From assembly GCA_002431845.1 (NCBI GenBank), contig DJEH01000037.1:1-50116 (forward strand): DNA of 50,116 nucleotides, given 5' to 3'. The translations under genes were made by a program, and so were the position numbers. Below, piece after piece: positions 32,468 to 41,057 of the stretch (within the stretch, counting starts at the first letter, position 1; each line of letters starts with the position of its first letter). The notes beneath the pieces are model-generated. The model was not told the origin of the DNA. It ran no database searches and worked only from the letters and a program-made list of their open reading frames with translations. This stretch comes from Prevotellaceae bacterium UBA5903. Lineage in GTDB: Bacteria; Bacteroidota; Bacteroidia; Bacteroidales; Bacteroidaceae.

Positions 32468-33655
32468 TTATTTCAAGAGGTCTGAAACCGTTTCCAAACT
32501 GCCGTCATTAACAGATGGTTGTATGTTGAGCAACTTACACAACAAGCTATAAATACTCGTGTTGCTAAATACATGTGCCTTTTGATAACCTACTTTAAAG
32601 TCAGGCCCTACGGCTCTAAATGGCACTTGCATTTCAAAACCTGTGGGGTCGAAACCATGCATACCCAACGGACGATAAGGCTTGTCACCAATCACCCATC
32701 CACTCTCAGGATTGACCACAATGTCGCCTATATTTTCATTATCGCCATATCGCAAATATGATGGTACTTCGTTTTTGTGCCACACATGAACGTGAGGCAT
32801 CTTTTGCAATGCCTCATACACTTTCTTTTCAAATCCACGTTTTGGCCACACGTGTGTAGGAAGATCGCATTGAATACGCTCTACCCATTCTTTCTTTACA
32901 TAGTCGTATGGGTTGAGTAGATGATCATTGTCTATGCGTGCCATACCATGGTCTGCTAGCACTATGAGATTGATACTATCGCGATTAGTAAGCGTTTGCA
33001 AACTTTCATAAAGCGATTCAAGCAGATAGTCCATACGCTCTACGGCATGTCGTGTCTGCGGCGAAAATGGACCATAAGTGTGACCGCTATGGTCTGGCTC
33101 TTCAAAGTATGCCAATACCAACTGTGGACGCTCTGCCTCGGGCAAGCGTAAATAGCGTGTTACTTCAGCAATACGCTCGGCAAAGGTTAAAAGCGGTTTT
33201 TGAGCATAATCATGATAGTATGTGGGATAATGTCCTCCTATCTTTACGTCCGATCCAGGCCAATAAACTACACCCGTCCGAACGCCTTGTCGTGTGGCAG
33301 TGTTCCATATAGGATCACCATGCCAAAAGTATGGGTCACTGCGCGTTTCACTATTTCCGAGCGAGAACACTCGTCCAGTTTTTTTATCAGTAAAGGTGTT
33401 GGCTATAATACCATGATGCGAAGGCACCAATCCTGTCACTATTGTATAATGATTTGGAAATGTTTTTGAGGGAAACGAAGGTTGCATTGTAGCACTTACG
33501 CCCATCGTTGCCATCTGATTTAAGAATGGTGTGTTGTAGGCTCGAGTATATTCTTCACGAAAGCCATCAAGCGACACCATCACCGTGTAATGCTTTGCCT
33601 TTCCCGATACAGGGAGTAAGCATAACAATGAAATGATTAAAAGAATTTTACGCAT
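32468..33655 (-). CDS. Secreted type I phosphodiesterase / nucleotide pyrophosphatase (ENPP family)
   Basis: Alkaline-phosphatase-superfamily hydrolase that cleaves phosphodiester or pyrophosphate bonds of nucleotides or related substrates. 395 residues, with a signal peptide covering residues 1-20. Metal and catalytic motifs are V-S-L-D-G-F with Asp30, P-S-K-T-F-P-N-H-Y with nucleophile Thr65, E-P-D-H-S-G-H-T-Y-G (about 180-189) with metal-binding Asp and His, L-A-D-H-G-M (about 235-240), and G-M-H-G-F-D near 338. It lacks the extra nuclease-like and somatomedin domains of animal ENPPs, as expected for bacterial forms. The first gene of a likely operon with the Oar-like receptor; both products act outside the inner membrane, so receptor uptake of a related substrate is possible but unproven. 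Confidence 0.88.
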   Translation of the reverse strand: MRKILLIISLLCLLPVSGKAKHYTVMVSLDGFREEYTRAYNTPFLNQMATMGVSATMQPSFPSKTFPNHYTIVTGLVPSHHGIIANTFTDKKTGRVFSLGNSETRSDPYFWHGDPIWNTATRQGVRTGVVYWPGSDVKIGGHYPTYYHDYAQKPLLTFAERIAEVTRYLRLPEAERPQLVLAYFEEPDHSGHTYGPFSPQTRHAVERMDYLLESLYESLQTLTNRDSINLIVLADHGMARIDNDHLLNPYDYVKKEWVERIQCDLPTHVWPKRGFEKKVYEALQKMPHVHVWHKNEVPSYLRYGDNENIGDIVVNPESGWVIGDKPYRPLGMHGFDPTGFEMQVPFRAVGPDFKVGYQKAHVFSNTSIYSLLCKLLNIQPSVNDGSLETVSDLLK

Positions 33656-33767
33656 TGTGTTCGTAATTTTTTTACGTCGTAAAATTGGTTTTATTATATT
33701 TCAAAAATATGAAAATCTGCTATAAGTTTTTCATGTTCTTGCTACATATAAAATGATAAAGGTTCTG

Positions 33768-33797
33768 CCACACACATACGTGCACGACAGAACCTTT
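33768..33797 (-). terminator. Terminator of the GH31 gene
   Basis: AAAGGTTCTG (33768-33777) pairs perfectly with CAGAACCTTT (33788-33797). Reading on the minus strand, the stem follows the GH31 stop codon and is followed by ATCATTTTATATG, moderately T-rich. It lies between the GH31 gene and the ENPP promoter region (33656-33767), in which no clear promoter is visible. Confidence 0.65.
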
Positions 33798-33811
33798 TAT
33801 ACATTGTTATA

Positions 33812-36800
33812 TCAGAATTTCACTGAACCTAAATTTCTATCAACTAAGATACCATCCTTTGCTTTGAGCGTGAACTTGCCAGACTTCTTTGCCTTTAGTT
33901 TAATCACAAACAAGCCGTGATCACCTTCGTCGAGCAAGAAGTTGTTGCCCTTATTTACGAATGTTGGCAACAATTCTTTCTGCCCATTGGTGTGCAAGCG
34001 GTCGTATGTAAGATTTACCATATCCTTCATGTTCAGAAGTTCGGTTCCTACATATTCAAATTCGCTCGTGCTGTATGGAAGTGCAAAACTCAAACCATTT
34101 ACATAGTGCAAGCCCTTGCCCTTAACCGTAATTTCTACCATATCGCCAGCAGCGAAAGTAGTTTTATTGGGCGAAAGTACAAGTTTACCTGCCACCTTAT
34201 CATTAGAGTTGCGTACACCGCCATCAAGCTCAATTGAAACACACGAAATATCGTAAGCATCTATCAAGCCATTCTTGTTAATATCGCCCGAACTTACGTA
34301 GTCGAAGTCGGCATCGCCCTTACGCAAACCTGTGTAGTTCATGTATGAGGTCAAGTCGTTTTCGTCGATGCGCTTGTCATGGTTGATATCGCCTTGCAAG
34401 TAGCTTTCAGAACCTGCCACCTTGAAGATGTACATCTCGCGTCCTGATGCAAAGTTGCCAACAGCCTTATCCAAGTGAAGTTTTACGTAACGAGCTTCAG
34501 GATTACCATCAAACTTGAATGTCTTAGTTGTTCCGTCTTGCTTCCATTCAAACTTAACAGGAGCAGACCATTGCTGACGATCGGTACTTACAGATACTGT
34601 GCCCGAAAGCAATGTACCATTGCCACCATCCTCGCGAGGTATATATTCAAAACGGTCGAGTTTATTAACCGAACGCAAGTCAATGGTCATATCGCTTGGG
34701 ATAGCTTCGCCCTTACCCCACTTGCTATGCCACATGCTCTTTTCATCGAAGTCGAAGAGTTTTTGTACACCATTACCTGGTTGGTTTTCACAAGTTGTGG
34801 TAGCCTTAATGTCCTTTATAGCAAATTCAAGAGGATTACTCTTAGTGGTAGCACTGGCTGTAGCCCAATCAGAATAGCCGTCCTTATTTACCGAACGTAC
34901 TTTGAAAGCATAGCTTGTTTCAGGTGTGAGACCATCTATCGTAAAGTTGCTGTTGCGAATAGTTGAATAGAGCATACCATTATACTCTATCTCATAGAAG
35001 TCGGCATTTTCTACCTTGTTCCATGAAGGAGTAAGGCTGAATACACCTATGCCCTTGTCTGTAAACGCCACCTGTGGTGCTTTGAGTGCACCTGTATGCA
35101 CACGAAGGCGATCGGTAGGATTGAATTCAAATCCTTCAACCTTTACCTCTGTTGCATTGTCTGCAATGTTAGTCTTTTCGAGTTTTACAAGGAGCTGCGC
35201 ATTCTTTTCTACCACCTTCTTTGCAGCCTCCGAACCAGGGGTAGAGAAGCGGTTAAGATTTGGCTTTTCGTTATAGAAGTAAACGTTTACGCCCTTATTA
35301 AAGTCGGCTTCAGAGTTTACTGCTGTAAGTTTTATGCTCTTCTTACCAATCTTAGCAGTCACATTCTTAGGCGCTTTGCTCACGTTGATGCGGAGTTCTG
35401 TCTCCTTTTGTGGTTCAAAGCCATCGAATGTGCCGTATGTAGGATTAATTGTAACAACGAGTTTACCCTTGCCATTGGCACTTGTCGAAATCTCGGTGCG
35501 CGAGCATTGACCGCTCAAGTATGCTTGTGTTTGGCCATCATCGTCGTATTGGCTGAAAGCATTTGAGCTTTGAGCAGTAGCATAGATTTCGTAAGCACGA
35601 TAGTCTTTGCGAATTTGCGAAGGGTTGTTGTTGGGGTTAGCCATTGGTATGATGGCATCAGCTTTTACAAATACGGGGAGTTTCCAAATAGGAGCATCGT
35701 AGTTGTTGATAATGCGTCCACCATCATAAACATCACCATTATAGTAGTCTACCCAGCGGCCCTCTGGAAGGTAAATGCCATTGCGAATATCGTTGCCTTT
35801 CTCATCCATTTGGGTGTTTGTATAGATTGGTGCCACAAGGAATGAGGGGCCATACATAAATTGATATTGTGTGTTACTACCCAAAGTGTAGTCATTAGGA
35901 TAGTCAAGGAACATGGCGCGAATCATTGGCTTACCATCTACAGCCTGGCGAGCAATGGTGTAGGTATATGGCATCAGTTCGCTCTTGAGTTTGAGGTAAG
36001 AGCGGTTAATGCTTGTGGCAGGTTCGCCAAGTACTTCGGGATATTTAGGGTTAGATCCCCAACCATCCATATTCAGTTCCATTGGAGTAAAAGTTTTCCA
36101 TTGGAACTCACGGATATTTACAGGCATATTTTTACCACCAAAGATACCATCAACATCCGATGTAATGTTAGGTTGTCCTGAAAGTCCTGAGCCAATAAAT
36201 GTTGGGATGTGGAAGCGAATATATTCCCAATCGCCACCTGTTTGGTCGCCACTCCAAATACCTGCATAGCGCTGTGTGCCTGCCCATCCATCAAGCGAGA
36301 TGATAAACGGACGTGCATTTGAGCCGTAGTAAGGCATGATTTCGCCTACATCGCTCACACCATTCAAGCCGAACGAGTAACCAGCACCTACCCAAGCTAC
36401 GTCGGTTTTCAATACGCGTACGCCTGCATCGCGAACCTCCTTTACAATGTCGCGTTGGAGCAATGGCTCTATACCCTCTTTAGGATGAAGGTCGCTCTGT
36501 GTCCACAATCCTATCTCTACGCCTTTTGAACGTGCATAGTCGCCAAACGATTTTAGATTAGCTATGTTGCCATCTAACGAGTTGGTTTGTCCGTAGCCAG
36601 CTCCGTAACCATCGTTGGGTAAGAACCAACCTAAAGGCATATCGTTGTTTAAATAACGATCAATAGCAGCACGTGCTGAGAACTGATAGTTGTTCTTTTC
36701 GCCATTAAGGCTCTCTTTTATGCCGCCGTTGTTCTTTTGGCTTTCGTTATATCGTTTACCATCTTCGTAGAGCATAAAGCCGTCTTTTGCCTCGGTCCAA

Positions 36801-37723
36801 TAGTCACGATTGTAAGCGTTGAGGTGGCCCTCGTAAAAGCCAAACTTAGGCAGCAATATAGGATTGCCCGTAAGTTGGTAAAAGTCGTTGAGCAAGTCTA
36901 CAGGTTGTTGGTCTACCATTAAGAAAGCGTCAAGATAGTCCTCTTGGTGTGTAAGTATCACCTTATTTTCTTCGGTAGCACCAAAGTCGTAACGTCCGGG
37001 CTTAAATGTGTCCCACATCACGCCATAACCCTTTGTACTCCAATAGAAAGGCGTTGGCGAAGCCACACCACCATCAACCCAATTGTTGGTGTTTTCAATG
37101 GCTATACTCTTACCTTTATGGCTAAAGCGTCCGTTCTGCACACCACCACCATAGAAGTATTCTCCGCTATGAGCCTTGAGTGTAAGTGTAGTACTATTTT
37201 TGTCAAAGTTTACTGGAGCTACGCTCTCTGCCACTACCTCGCCCGATTGTAGGTTGGTAACAGACATCAAGCCTGTTTGCTTATCAAAGCGTATGCTTAC
37301 TCTTGAGGTAGAGATAACTACGGCATTATTTTCATTGCGTACATCAACTGCTTGTGTTGCACGGCGCGCATTGTCTACCAATATTTTAGCAGCAGGAGAA
37401 GCCTGTGGGTCGCGCACGATACCGCCATTATCATCGCGGAAAAGGCGGAATATGTTTTCGCCATAAAAGTCAATGGTAAGTTGCTTGCCATCGGCATAAG
37501 TTAATTCAACTGTTGTTGGATTAATCTTTGCCACACCCTTTATGGGATTATTGGCTGCCGCTTTGCTTGTAGCAGAAGCAGAGATGTTGGGCACTAACCC
37601 CGAAGCCAAAGGCAATGCACTTACGCCTTGAGCGCTAAAAGTGAGCCCTGCTATGGCCAACGGAAGAGCCATAACAAAGGTGCCCTTTGCACTACCTTGC
37701 TTCTTTTGCTGATTTTTTTTCAT
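33812..37723 (-). CDS. Modular GH31 alpha-glycosidase with Fn3, F5/8-type C, dockerin and cohesin-like domains
   Basis: 1303 residues. An atypical signal region lies at about residues 1-37 (basic start, then hydrophobic A-L-P-L-A-I-A-G-L). The GH31 N-terminal sandwich is at about 60-250 and the catalytic barrel at about 280-620: nucleophile Asp441 in L-K-T-D-V-A-W, and likely acid/base Asp493 in W-S-G-D-Q-T-G-G-D-W. Beta-sandwich domains follow, then fibronectin III (about 880-957) and a discoidin-like F5/8 C domain (about 965-1100). A two-repeat dockerin has G-D-I-N-H-D-K-R-I-D-E-N-D near 1108 and G-D-I-N-K-N-G-L-I-D-A-Y-D near 1144. The last ~130 residues resemble a cohesin fold. It cleaves alpha-linked glucose, galactose or xylose; which sugar is not determined. 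It is transcribed alone. Confidence 0.88.
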   Translation of the reverse strand: MKKNQQKKQGSAKGTFVMALPLAIAGLTFSAQGVSALPLASGLVPNISASATSKAAANNPIKGVAKINPTTVELTYADGKQLTIDFYGENIFRLFRDDNGGIVRDPQASPAAKILVDNARRATQAVDVRNENNAVVISTSRVSIRFDKQTGLMSVTNLQSGEVVAESVAPVNFDKNSTTLTLKAHSGEYFYGGGVQNGRFSHKGKSIAIENTNNWVDGGVASPTPFYWSTKGYGVMWDTFKPGRYDFGATEENKVILTHQEDYLDAFLMVDQQPVDLLNDFYQLTGNPILLPKFGFYEGHLNAYNRDYWTEAKDGFMLYEDGKRYNESQKNNGGIKESLNGEKNNYQFSARAAIDRYLNNDMPLGWFLPNDGYGAGYGQTNSLDGNIANLKSFGDYARSKGVEIGLWTQSDLHPKEGIEPLLQRDIVKEVRDAGVRVLKTDVAWVGAGYSFGLNGVSDVGEIMPYYGSNARPFIISLDGWAGTQRYAGIWSGDQTGGDWEYIRFHIPTFIGSGLSGQPNITSDVDGIFGGKNMPVNIREFQWKTFTPMELNMDGWGSNPKYPEVLGEPATSINRSYLKLKSELMPYTYTIARQAVDGKPMIRAMFLDYPNDYTLGSNTQYQFMYGPSFLVAPIYTNTQMDEKGNDIRNGIYLPEGRWVDYYNGDVYDGGRIINNYDAPIWKLPVFVKADAIIPMANPNNNPSQIRKDYRAYEIYATAQSSNAFSQYDDDGQTQAYLSGQCSRTEISTSANGKGKLVVTINPTYGTFDGFEPQKETELRINVSKAPKNVTAKIGKKSIKLTAVNSEADFNKGVNVYFYNEKPNLNRFSTPGSEAAKKVVEKNAQLLVKLEKTNIADNATEVKVEGFEFNPTDRLRVHTGALKAPQVAFTDKGIGVFSLTPSWNKVENADFYEIEYNGMLYSTIRNSNFTIDGLTPETSYAFKVRSVNKDGYSDWATASATTKSNPLEFAIKDIKATTTCENQPGNGVQKLFDFDEKSMWHSKWGKGEAIPSDMTIDLRSVNKLDRFEYIPREDGGNGTLLSGTVSVSTDRQQWSAPVKFEWKQDGTTKTFKFDGNPEARYVKLHLDKAVGNFASGREMYIFKVAGSESYLQGDINHDKRIDENDLTSYMNYTGLRKGDADFDYVSSGDINKNGLIDAYDISCVSIELDGGVRNSNDKVAGKLVLSPNKTTFAAGDMVEITVKGKGLHYVNGLSFALPYSTSEFEYVGTELLNMKDMVNLTYDRLHTNGQKELLPTFVNKGNNFLLDEGDHGLFVIKLKAKKSGKFTLKAKDGILVDRNLGSVKF

Positions 37724-37857
37724 AAAATAATATGTGGTAATTGTTTTTGTTCAGTATGGAAATTGCGTTCTCTCAGATAAACGTTTTTAAGCCATCGGCT
37801 AAAGCCTTACGCTATTGCTATCTTTGAGAGTTCTTTATACAAAATACTATATTGCGA

Positions 37858-37865
37858 CAAAGTTA
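37858..37865 (-). promoter_or_regulatory. -7 element for the GH31 gene
   Basis: On the minus strand it reads TAACTTTG, a full match to TAnnTTTG. Transcription would start near 37851 and give a leader of about 128 bases. No TTTG is seen at the -33 distance. Nothing else recognisable lies between the GH31 start and the tRNA. Confidence 0.45.
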
Positions 37866-38016
37866 CACAATAAATAGCACATTTTATAGAGTTTTACATA
37901 AAAAGCCTACTTCACAAAGGTTGATTGCTTTTATTATTGAATATTCGGCATATAATGAAAGGGGAGATACAAAAAAACAACCAAACAAAACATGTTTAGT
38001 TGCTCAAAAAAAAATG

Positions 38017-38087
38017 TTGGGGTACCCGGATTCGAACCAGGAAAGGCAGGACCAGAATCTGCAGTGTTACCATTACACCATACCCCA
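38017..38087 (-). tRNA. tRNA-Gln (anticodon CTG)
   Basis: 71 bases on the minus strand. The acceptor stem is TGGGGTA paired with TACCCCA, the D-arm is GTGTAATGGTAACAC, and the anticodon arm is GCAGA-TTCTGGT-CCTGC, giving anticodon CTG for glutamine. The T-arm is CCTGG-TTCGAAT-CCGGG, with the GGTTCGAATCC signature. The 3' CCA is not encoded. The last pair of the anticodon stem is A31-C39 rather than Watson-Crick. A run of nine T residues on the minus strand follows almost at once (plus 38006-38014) and should terminate it. Confidence 0.95.
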
Positions 38088-38128
38088 AGAGAAATAAAGG
38101 AATTTTGTATTTCTCCGAAATACGACTG

Positions 38129-38160
38129 CAAAATTAGTGCTTTTTATTATACAAACCAAA
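38129..38160 (-). promoter_or_regulatory. Promoter of tRNA-Gln
   Basis: On the minus strand TTTG (plus 38160-38157), 20 bases, then TAATTTTG (plus 38136-38129): full matches to both Bacteroidales promoter elements. Transcription should start near 38122, about 35 bases before the mature tRNA end. Confidence 0.7.
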
Positions 38161-38714
38161 TTTGATTACCACTTTTTTTCTTTTCTTTTGTAAATGCTGG
38201 GTCAGAATACAACTTATAGGAATAGGCATTATCTACTATTTGTGGGGCGATAAATCCGAAAAATATACCAATATTTTTTGTACGGATTTTTTAGTAAAAT
38301 AGAATAAAAATATGGGCTTTTTAGGGCAAAAAAGGCCCATCAGCATGCCATTTTCGTAGATAAAGCTATAAGGATACGTATCCTTAGGTGACAAGAACAC
38401 GTATCCTTAGGGTATAAGAATACGTATCCTTAGGGTGTAAGAACACGTATCCTTAGGTCATAAGGATACGTATCCTTACACCATAACAACGTGTCTATAA
38501 GGATACATCAGTTTAAAACCAATATCTGACAAACAGGAAACAGTTGATTATCAACACCTTATAACATTTCATCATAATTACGTTGTTTGGGCACGATACA
38601 TCTATTGGTTGAAAACAAACGAATTATGAGGCATAAGATTTTATCATTAGAGGAAAAATAGAACAATCCGATATAAACTTAATGTTCTAAGTCAATTAAG
38701 CATTTATAAACAAA
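38161..38714. other. Non-coding stretch; only the tandem array is recognisable
   Basis: No gene-like frame or RNA gene is visible between the tRNA promoter and the S46 peptidase terminator. It includes an AT-rich part with a small GGGC/GCCC stem near 38314-38339, the 23-bp tandem array at 38370-38484, and about 230 bases afterwards in which I see nothing. Confidence 0.6.
38370..38484. repeat. Five-copy 23-bp tandem repeat with palindromic core
   Basis: Five consecutive units of exactly 23 bp start at 38370, 38393, 38416, 38439 and 38462. Each has ACGTATCCTTA at its centre. Units 1 and 5 contain the perfect 16-bp palindrome AAGGATACGTATCCTT; units 2-4 begin AAGAAC or AAGAAT instead. A decayed sixth unit continues to about 38507. 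The regular spacing of about two DNA helical turns, with a palindrome in each unit, would suit a row of protein-binding sites, but it could equally be a simple minisatellite. Confidence 0.85.
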
Positions 38715-38767
38715 ATGCTCAAAATGCAACTACAAGGCTTTAAAGCCTTGAAATGCATTTTGAGCAT
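38715..38767 (-). terminator. Terminator of the S46 peptidase gene
   Basis: A perfect 14-bp stem, ATGCTCAAAATGCA (38715-38728) with TGCATTTTGAGCAT (38754-38767), encloses a second palindrome AAGGCTTTAAAGCCTT. On the minus strand a T-rich segment follows (TTTGTTTATAAATG). It sits 22 bases past the stop codon. Confidence 0.75.
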
Positions 38768-38789
38768 CGTTTCGTATGCTATATAATGA

Positions 38790-40928
38790 TTATTTCAAAT
38801 CAAGTTCATCGAGCACATAAGTTGAACCACCAAACTTGTCGATGATGAACAATACGTAGCGGATGTCTACGTTGATACAACGTTGAAGCTGTGGATTAAA
38901 CTTGAGGTCCGAGCTCAAACTCTCAATGTTACCATCGAAGGCCAAACCTATCAATTCGCCCTTGGCATTCATTACTGGCGAACCAGAATTACCACCCGTA
39001 ATATCGTTGTTCGACAAGAAACAAGTGGGCAATTTGCCATCTTCGCGAGCATAGCGGCCAAAGTCCTTAGCCTCATACAATTTGCGAAGCTTCTCGTTGA
39101 TAAAATAGTCGCTTTCAGTGTGACTTTCCTTCTCAAACATACCATCGAGCACTGTGCGCCAATCGTAATAAACGGCATCGCGTGGTTTGAGGTCTGTGAT
39201 GTGGCCATAGGTCATGCGCAACGTAAAGTTGGCATCTGGGGCTTTGCTCCAGTCGTACATCTCGCACAAGCCACGTACATATTTTTTGTCAAGCGCATGA
39301 CGTTTTACATTCAACTCATGCAATCCTGCAAAATTAGCCTTTTCATAATCGCGAAGCGACTTTTGTTGTTTTACCAAGGGATCGTTTTCAAGCACCTCAG
39401 CATTGTTCTTGCTCAAAGCCTCAGCCAAACGGGTGCTATCGGTAAACACGCTATTGGTGTATGCGCTATCAATGAGCGCTTTCCAACTCTTTCCGTCCTT
39501 TAAATAAGACGGAACGGTTGGCAGCTTATGTCCTTTGATGTAATAAGGTGTAAGCAATTCTACCTTGCCCTTATCTATATCTAAATGTAGGGGTTTGATG
39601 CGAGTGTTGTAATAAGCAACAATCGCATTCTTTGCCTTTTCAATGTCCTTATCCTTACCCGCTTTAAGTGCTTGCTTGTAGCTATCAATAAGTTTTATAG
39701 GTGCCGAAAGTTGCTGTGTACCAACGGCTATATTTAGCAAATTGGCATCGTGACTAACATTTGCATATTTAGTGCAAAGAGAGTCGATAGCTTCGATAAC
39801 CCCCTCGTACTCGGTCTTACCTGTTTGTTTTATGAAGCGACGGAACTCGTTTTCTTCGGCCTTTTTAAAGTCGAGCAAGTGGGTTTTCTCCACACTTTCG
39901 TTCATACCGCCAAAGTTCTTCACTGCATTGCCATAAGAGAAGTATGTGTCTTCAAGCAACAAGCGGAGCGAGTCGCTTTGGTCCATCAAACCTTTGTAAT
40001 ACGCAAGGAGTGGGTTGCCCGCAAGCACGATGGGGGCATTCTGACTGTTGCAGCGAAATTCTACTTCGCCCGCAGTTAGATAGCGTGTGGTTCGACCAGG
40101 GAAGCCCATAATCATGGTGTAATCGCCCTTTTCAATGCCCTTTAGCGAGATAGGTAGATACTTTTTTACCTTTAAAGGCACATTGTCTTTGCTATAAGGA
40201 GCTGGGTTGCCATCCTTGTCGGCATAGATACGAAACATGGCAAAGTCGGCGTTTTGACGTGGCCACATCCAATTGTCCGAATTGCCACCAAACTGCCCGA
40301 TGTTGTAAGGTGGGTTGGCCACCAAGCGGATGTCTTCAAAGGTTTGTTGATAGAACAAGTAAAACTGATTGCCACCGAAATAAGGCACGATAAGTGCCGT
40401 TACACCTTTCTTTTTAGCAAGGTCGCTCTTCTTAAACATCTTCTCTGCCAAAGGATCAAGGAAGCCTGTACTTTGCATGGTATATTCGTCTGCCTTTTTC
40501 TTTTTAGCCTCAGCATTTACCTCTTTGGTAACGTCTACAATGCGCAAGATAAAGGTAAACGTAAGGCTCTCTGGTGTACGCAATTCTTCGGCCTTGCTAT
40601 GAGCAAAATAGCCATCTTTCATATAGTCATGACCAATGGCACTCATTTCGTGAACATAGCTAAAGCCACAATGGTGATTGGTTAGTACCAACCCATCGGG
40701 GCTTACCACCTCACCCGTGCAACCACCGCCAAAGATACCTACGCACTCGCGCAACGAGGGCGATGTTTCGCTATACAAAGCCTCAGGAGGCAACTGCAAA
40801 CCTGCTTTGCGAAGCGAGTCTTCAAGGTGTTGTTGCTTCATTAGTTTCAATAGCCACATGCCTTCGTCAGCACGTGCACTGCCCAAGCTCATCACAAGAG
40901 CTAAGCAACATAAAAGTAACTTCTTCAT
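38790..40928 (-). CDS. S46 family dipeptidyl-peptidase (DPP7-type)
   Basis: Periplasmic serine exopeptidase that releases dipeptides, central to peptide feeding in Bacteroidales. 712 residues from the ATG at 40928; the open frame extends 17 codons upstream, but this Met starts a clear signal peptide (residues 1-20, ending A-R-A). The catalytic His lies in T-N-H-H-C-G (85/86) and the nucleophile Ser648 in G-G-N-S-G-S-P-V. Eighteen residues after the Ser is Gly666 (A-F-D-G-N); in this family Gly at that position goes with DPP7-like preference for hydrophobic residues, whereas DPP11 has Arg. No neighbouring gene is clearly linked. Confidence 0.93.
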   Translation of the reverse strand: MKKLLLCCLALVMSLGSARADEGMWLLKLMKQQHLEDSLRKAGLQLPPEALYSETSPSLRECVGIFGGGCTGEVVSPDGLVLTNHHCGFSYVHEMSAIGHDYMKDGYFAHSKAEELRTPESLTFTFILRIVDVTKEVNAEAKKKKADEYTMQSTGFLDPLAEKMFKKSDLAKKKGVTALIVPYFGGNQFYLFYQQTFEDIRLVANPPYNIGQFGGNSDNWMWPRQNADFAMFRIYADKDGNPAPYSKDNVPLKVKKYLPISLKGIEKGDYTMIMGFPGRTTRYLTAGEVEFRCNSQNAPIVLAGNPLLAYYKGLMDQSDSLRLLLEDTYFSYGNAVKNFGGMNESVEKTHLLDFKKAEENEFRRFIKQTGKTEYEGVIEAIDSLCTKYANVSHDANLLNIAVGTQQLSAPIKLIDSYKQALKAGKDKDIEKAKNAIVAYYNTRIKPLHLDIDKGKVELLTPYYIKGHKLPTVPSYLKDGKSWKALIDSAYTNSVFTDSTRLAEALSKNNAEVLENDPLVKQQKSLRDYEKANFAGLHELNVKRHALDKKYVRGLCEMYDWSKAPDANFTLRMTYGHITDLKPRDAVYYDWRTVLDGMFEKESHTESDYFINEKLRKLYEAKDFGRYAREDGKLPTCFLSNNDITGGNSGSPVMNAKGELIGLAFDGNIESLSSDLKFNPQLQRCINVDIRYVLFIIDKFGGSTYVLDELDLK

Positions 40929-40965
40929 AAATTGTTGTATTGTTGATTTATGCTTATTTTCAGTG

Positions 40966-40973
40966 CAAAGGTA
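40966..40973 (-). promoter_or_regulatory. -7 element for the S46 peptidase gene
   Basis: On the minus strand TACCTTTG matches TAnnTTTG fully. It lies 37 bases before the chosen ATG, which supports that start over the longer frame. The -33 box is not evident. Confidence 0.5.
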
Positions 40974-41014
40974 TAACATTTATCACGATGATTATGCCTT
41001 AAATATAAAAATTG

Positions 41015-41022
41015 TAACTTTG
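41015..41022 (+). promoter_or_regulatory. -7 element for the YqiA-like esterase gene
   Basis: TAACTTTG fully matches TAnnTTTG, 35 bases before the ATG at 41058. No convincing TTTG is found upstream. It is divergent from the S46 peptidase promoter. Confidence 0.5.
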
Positions 41023-41057
41023 TACATAAAGTTACACCAACAACACATACAACGACT

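Noticed and set aside
33812..37723. Polysaccharide utilisation locus around GH31
   Set aside because: No SusC/SusD pair, sigma/anti-sigma or hybrid two-component regulator is adjacent; the nearby Oar-like receptor is separated by a terminator.
37852..38097. 81-codon open frame across the tRNA region
   Set aside because: It runs antisense through tRNA-Gln and its terminator; a chance frame.
38370..38507. CRISPR-like array
   Set aside because: The units are contiguous with no spacers between them and no cas genes are nearby; it is a tandem repeat.
40929..40979. N-terminal 17-codon extension of the S46 peptidase
   Set aside because: It would place charged residues before the signal peptide and overlap the -7 promoter element; the ATG at 40928 is better.
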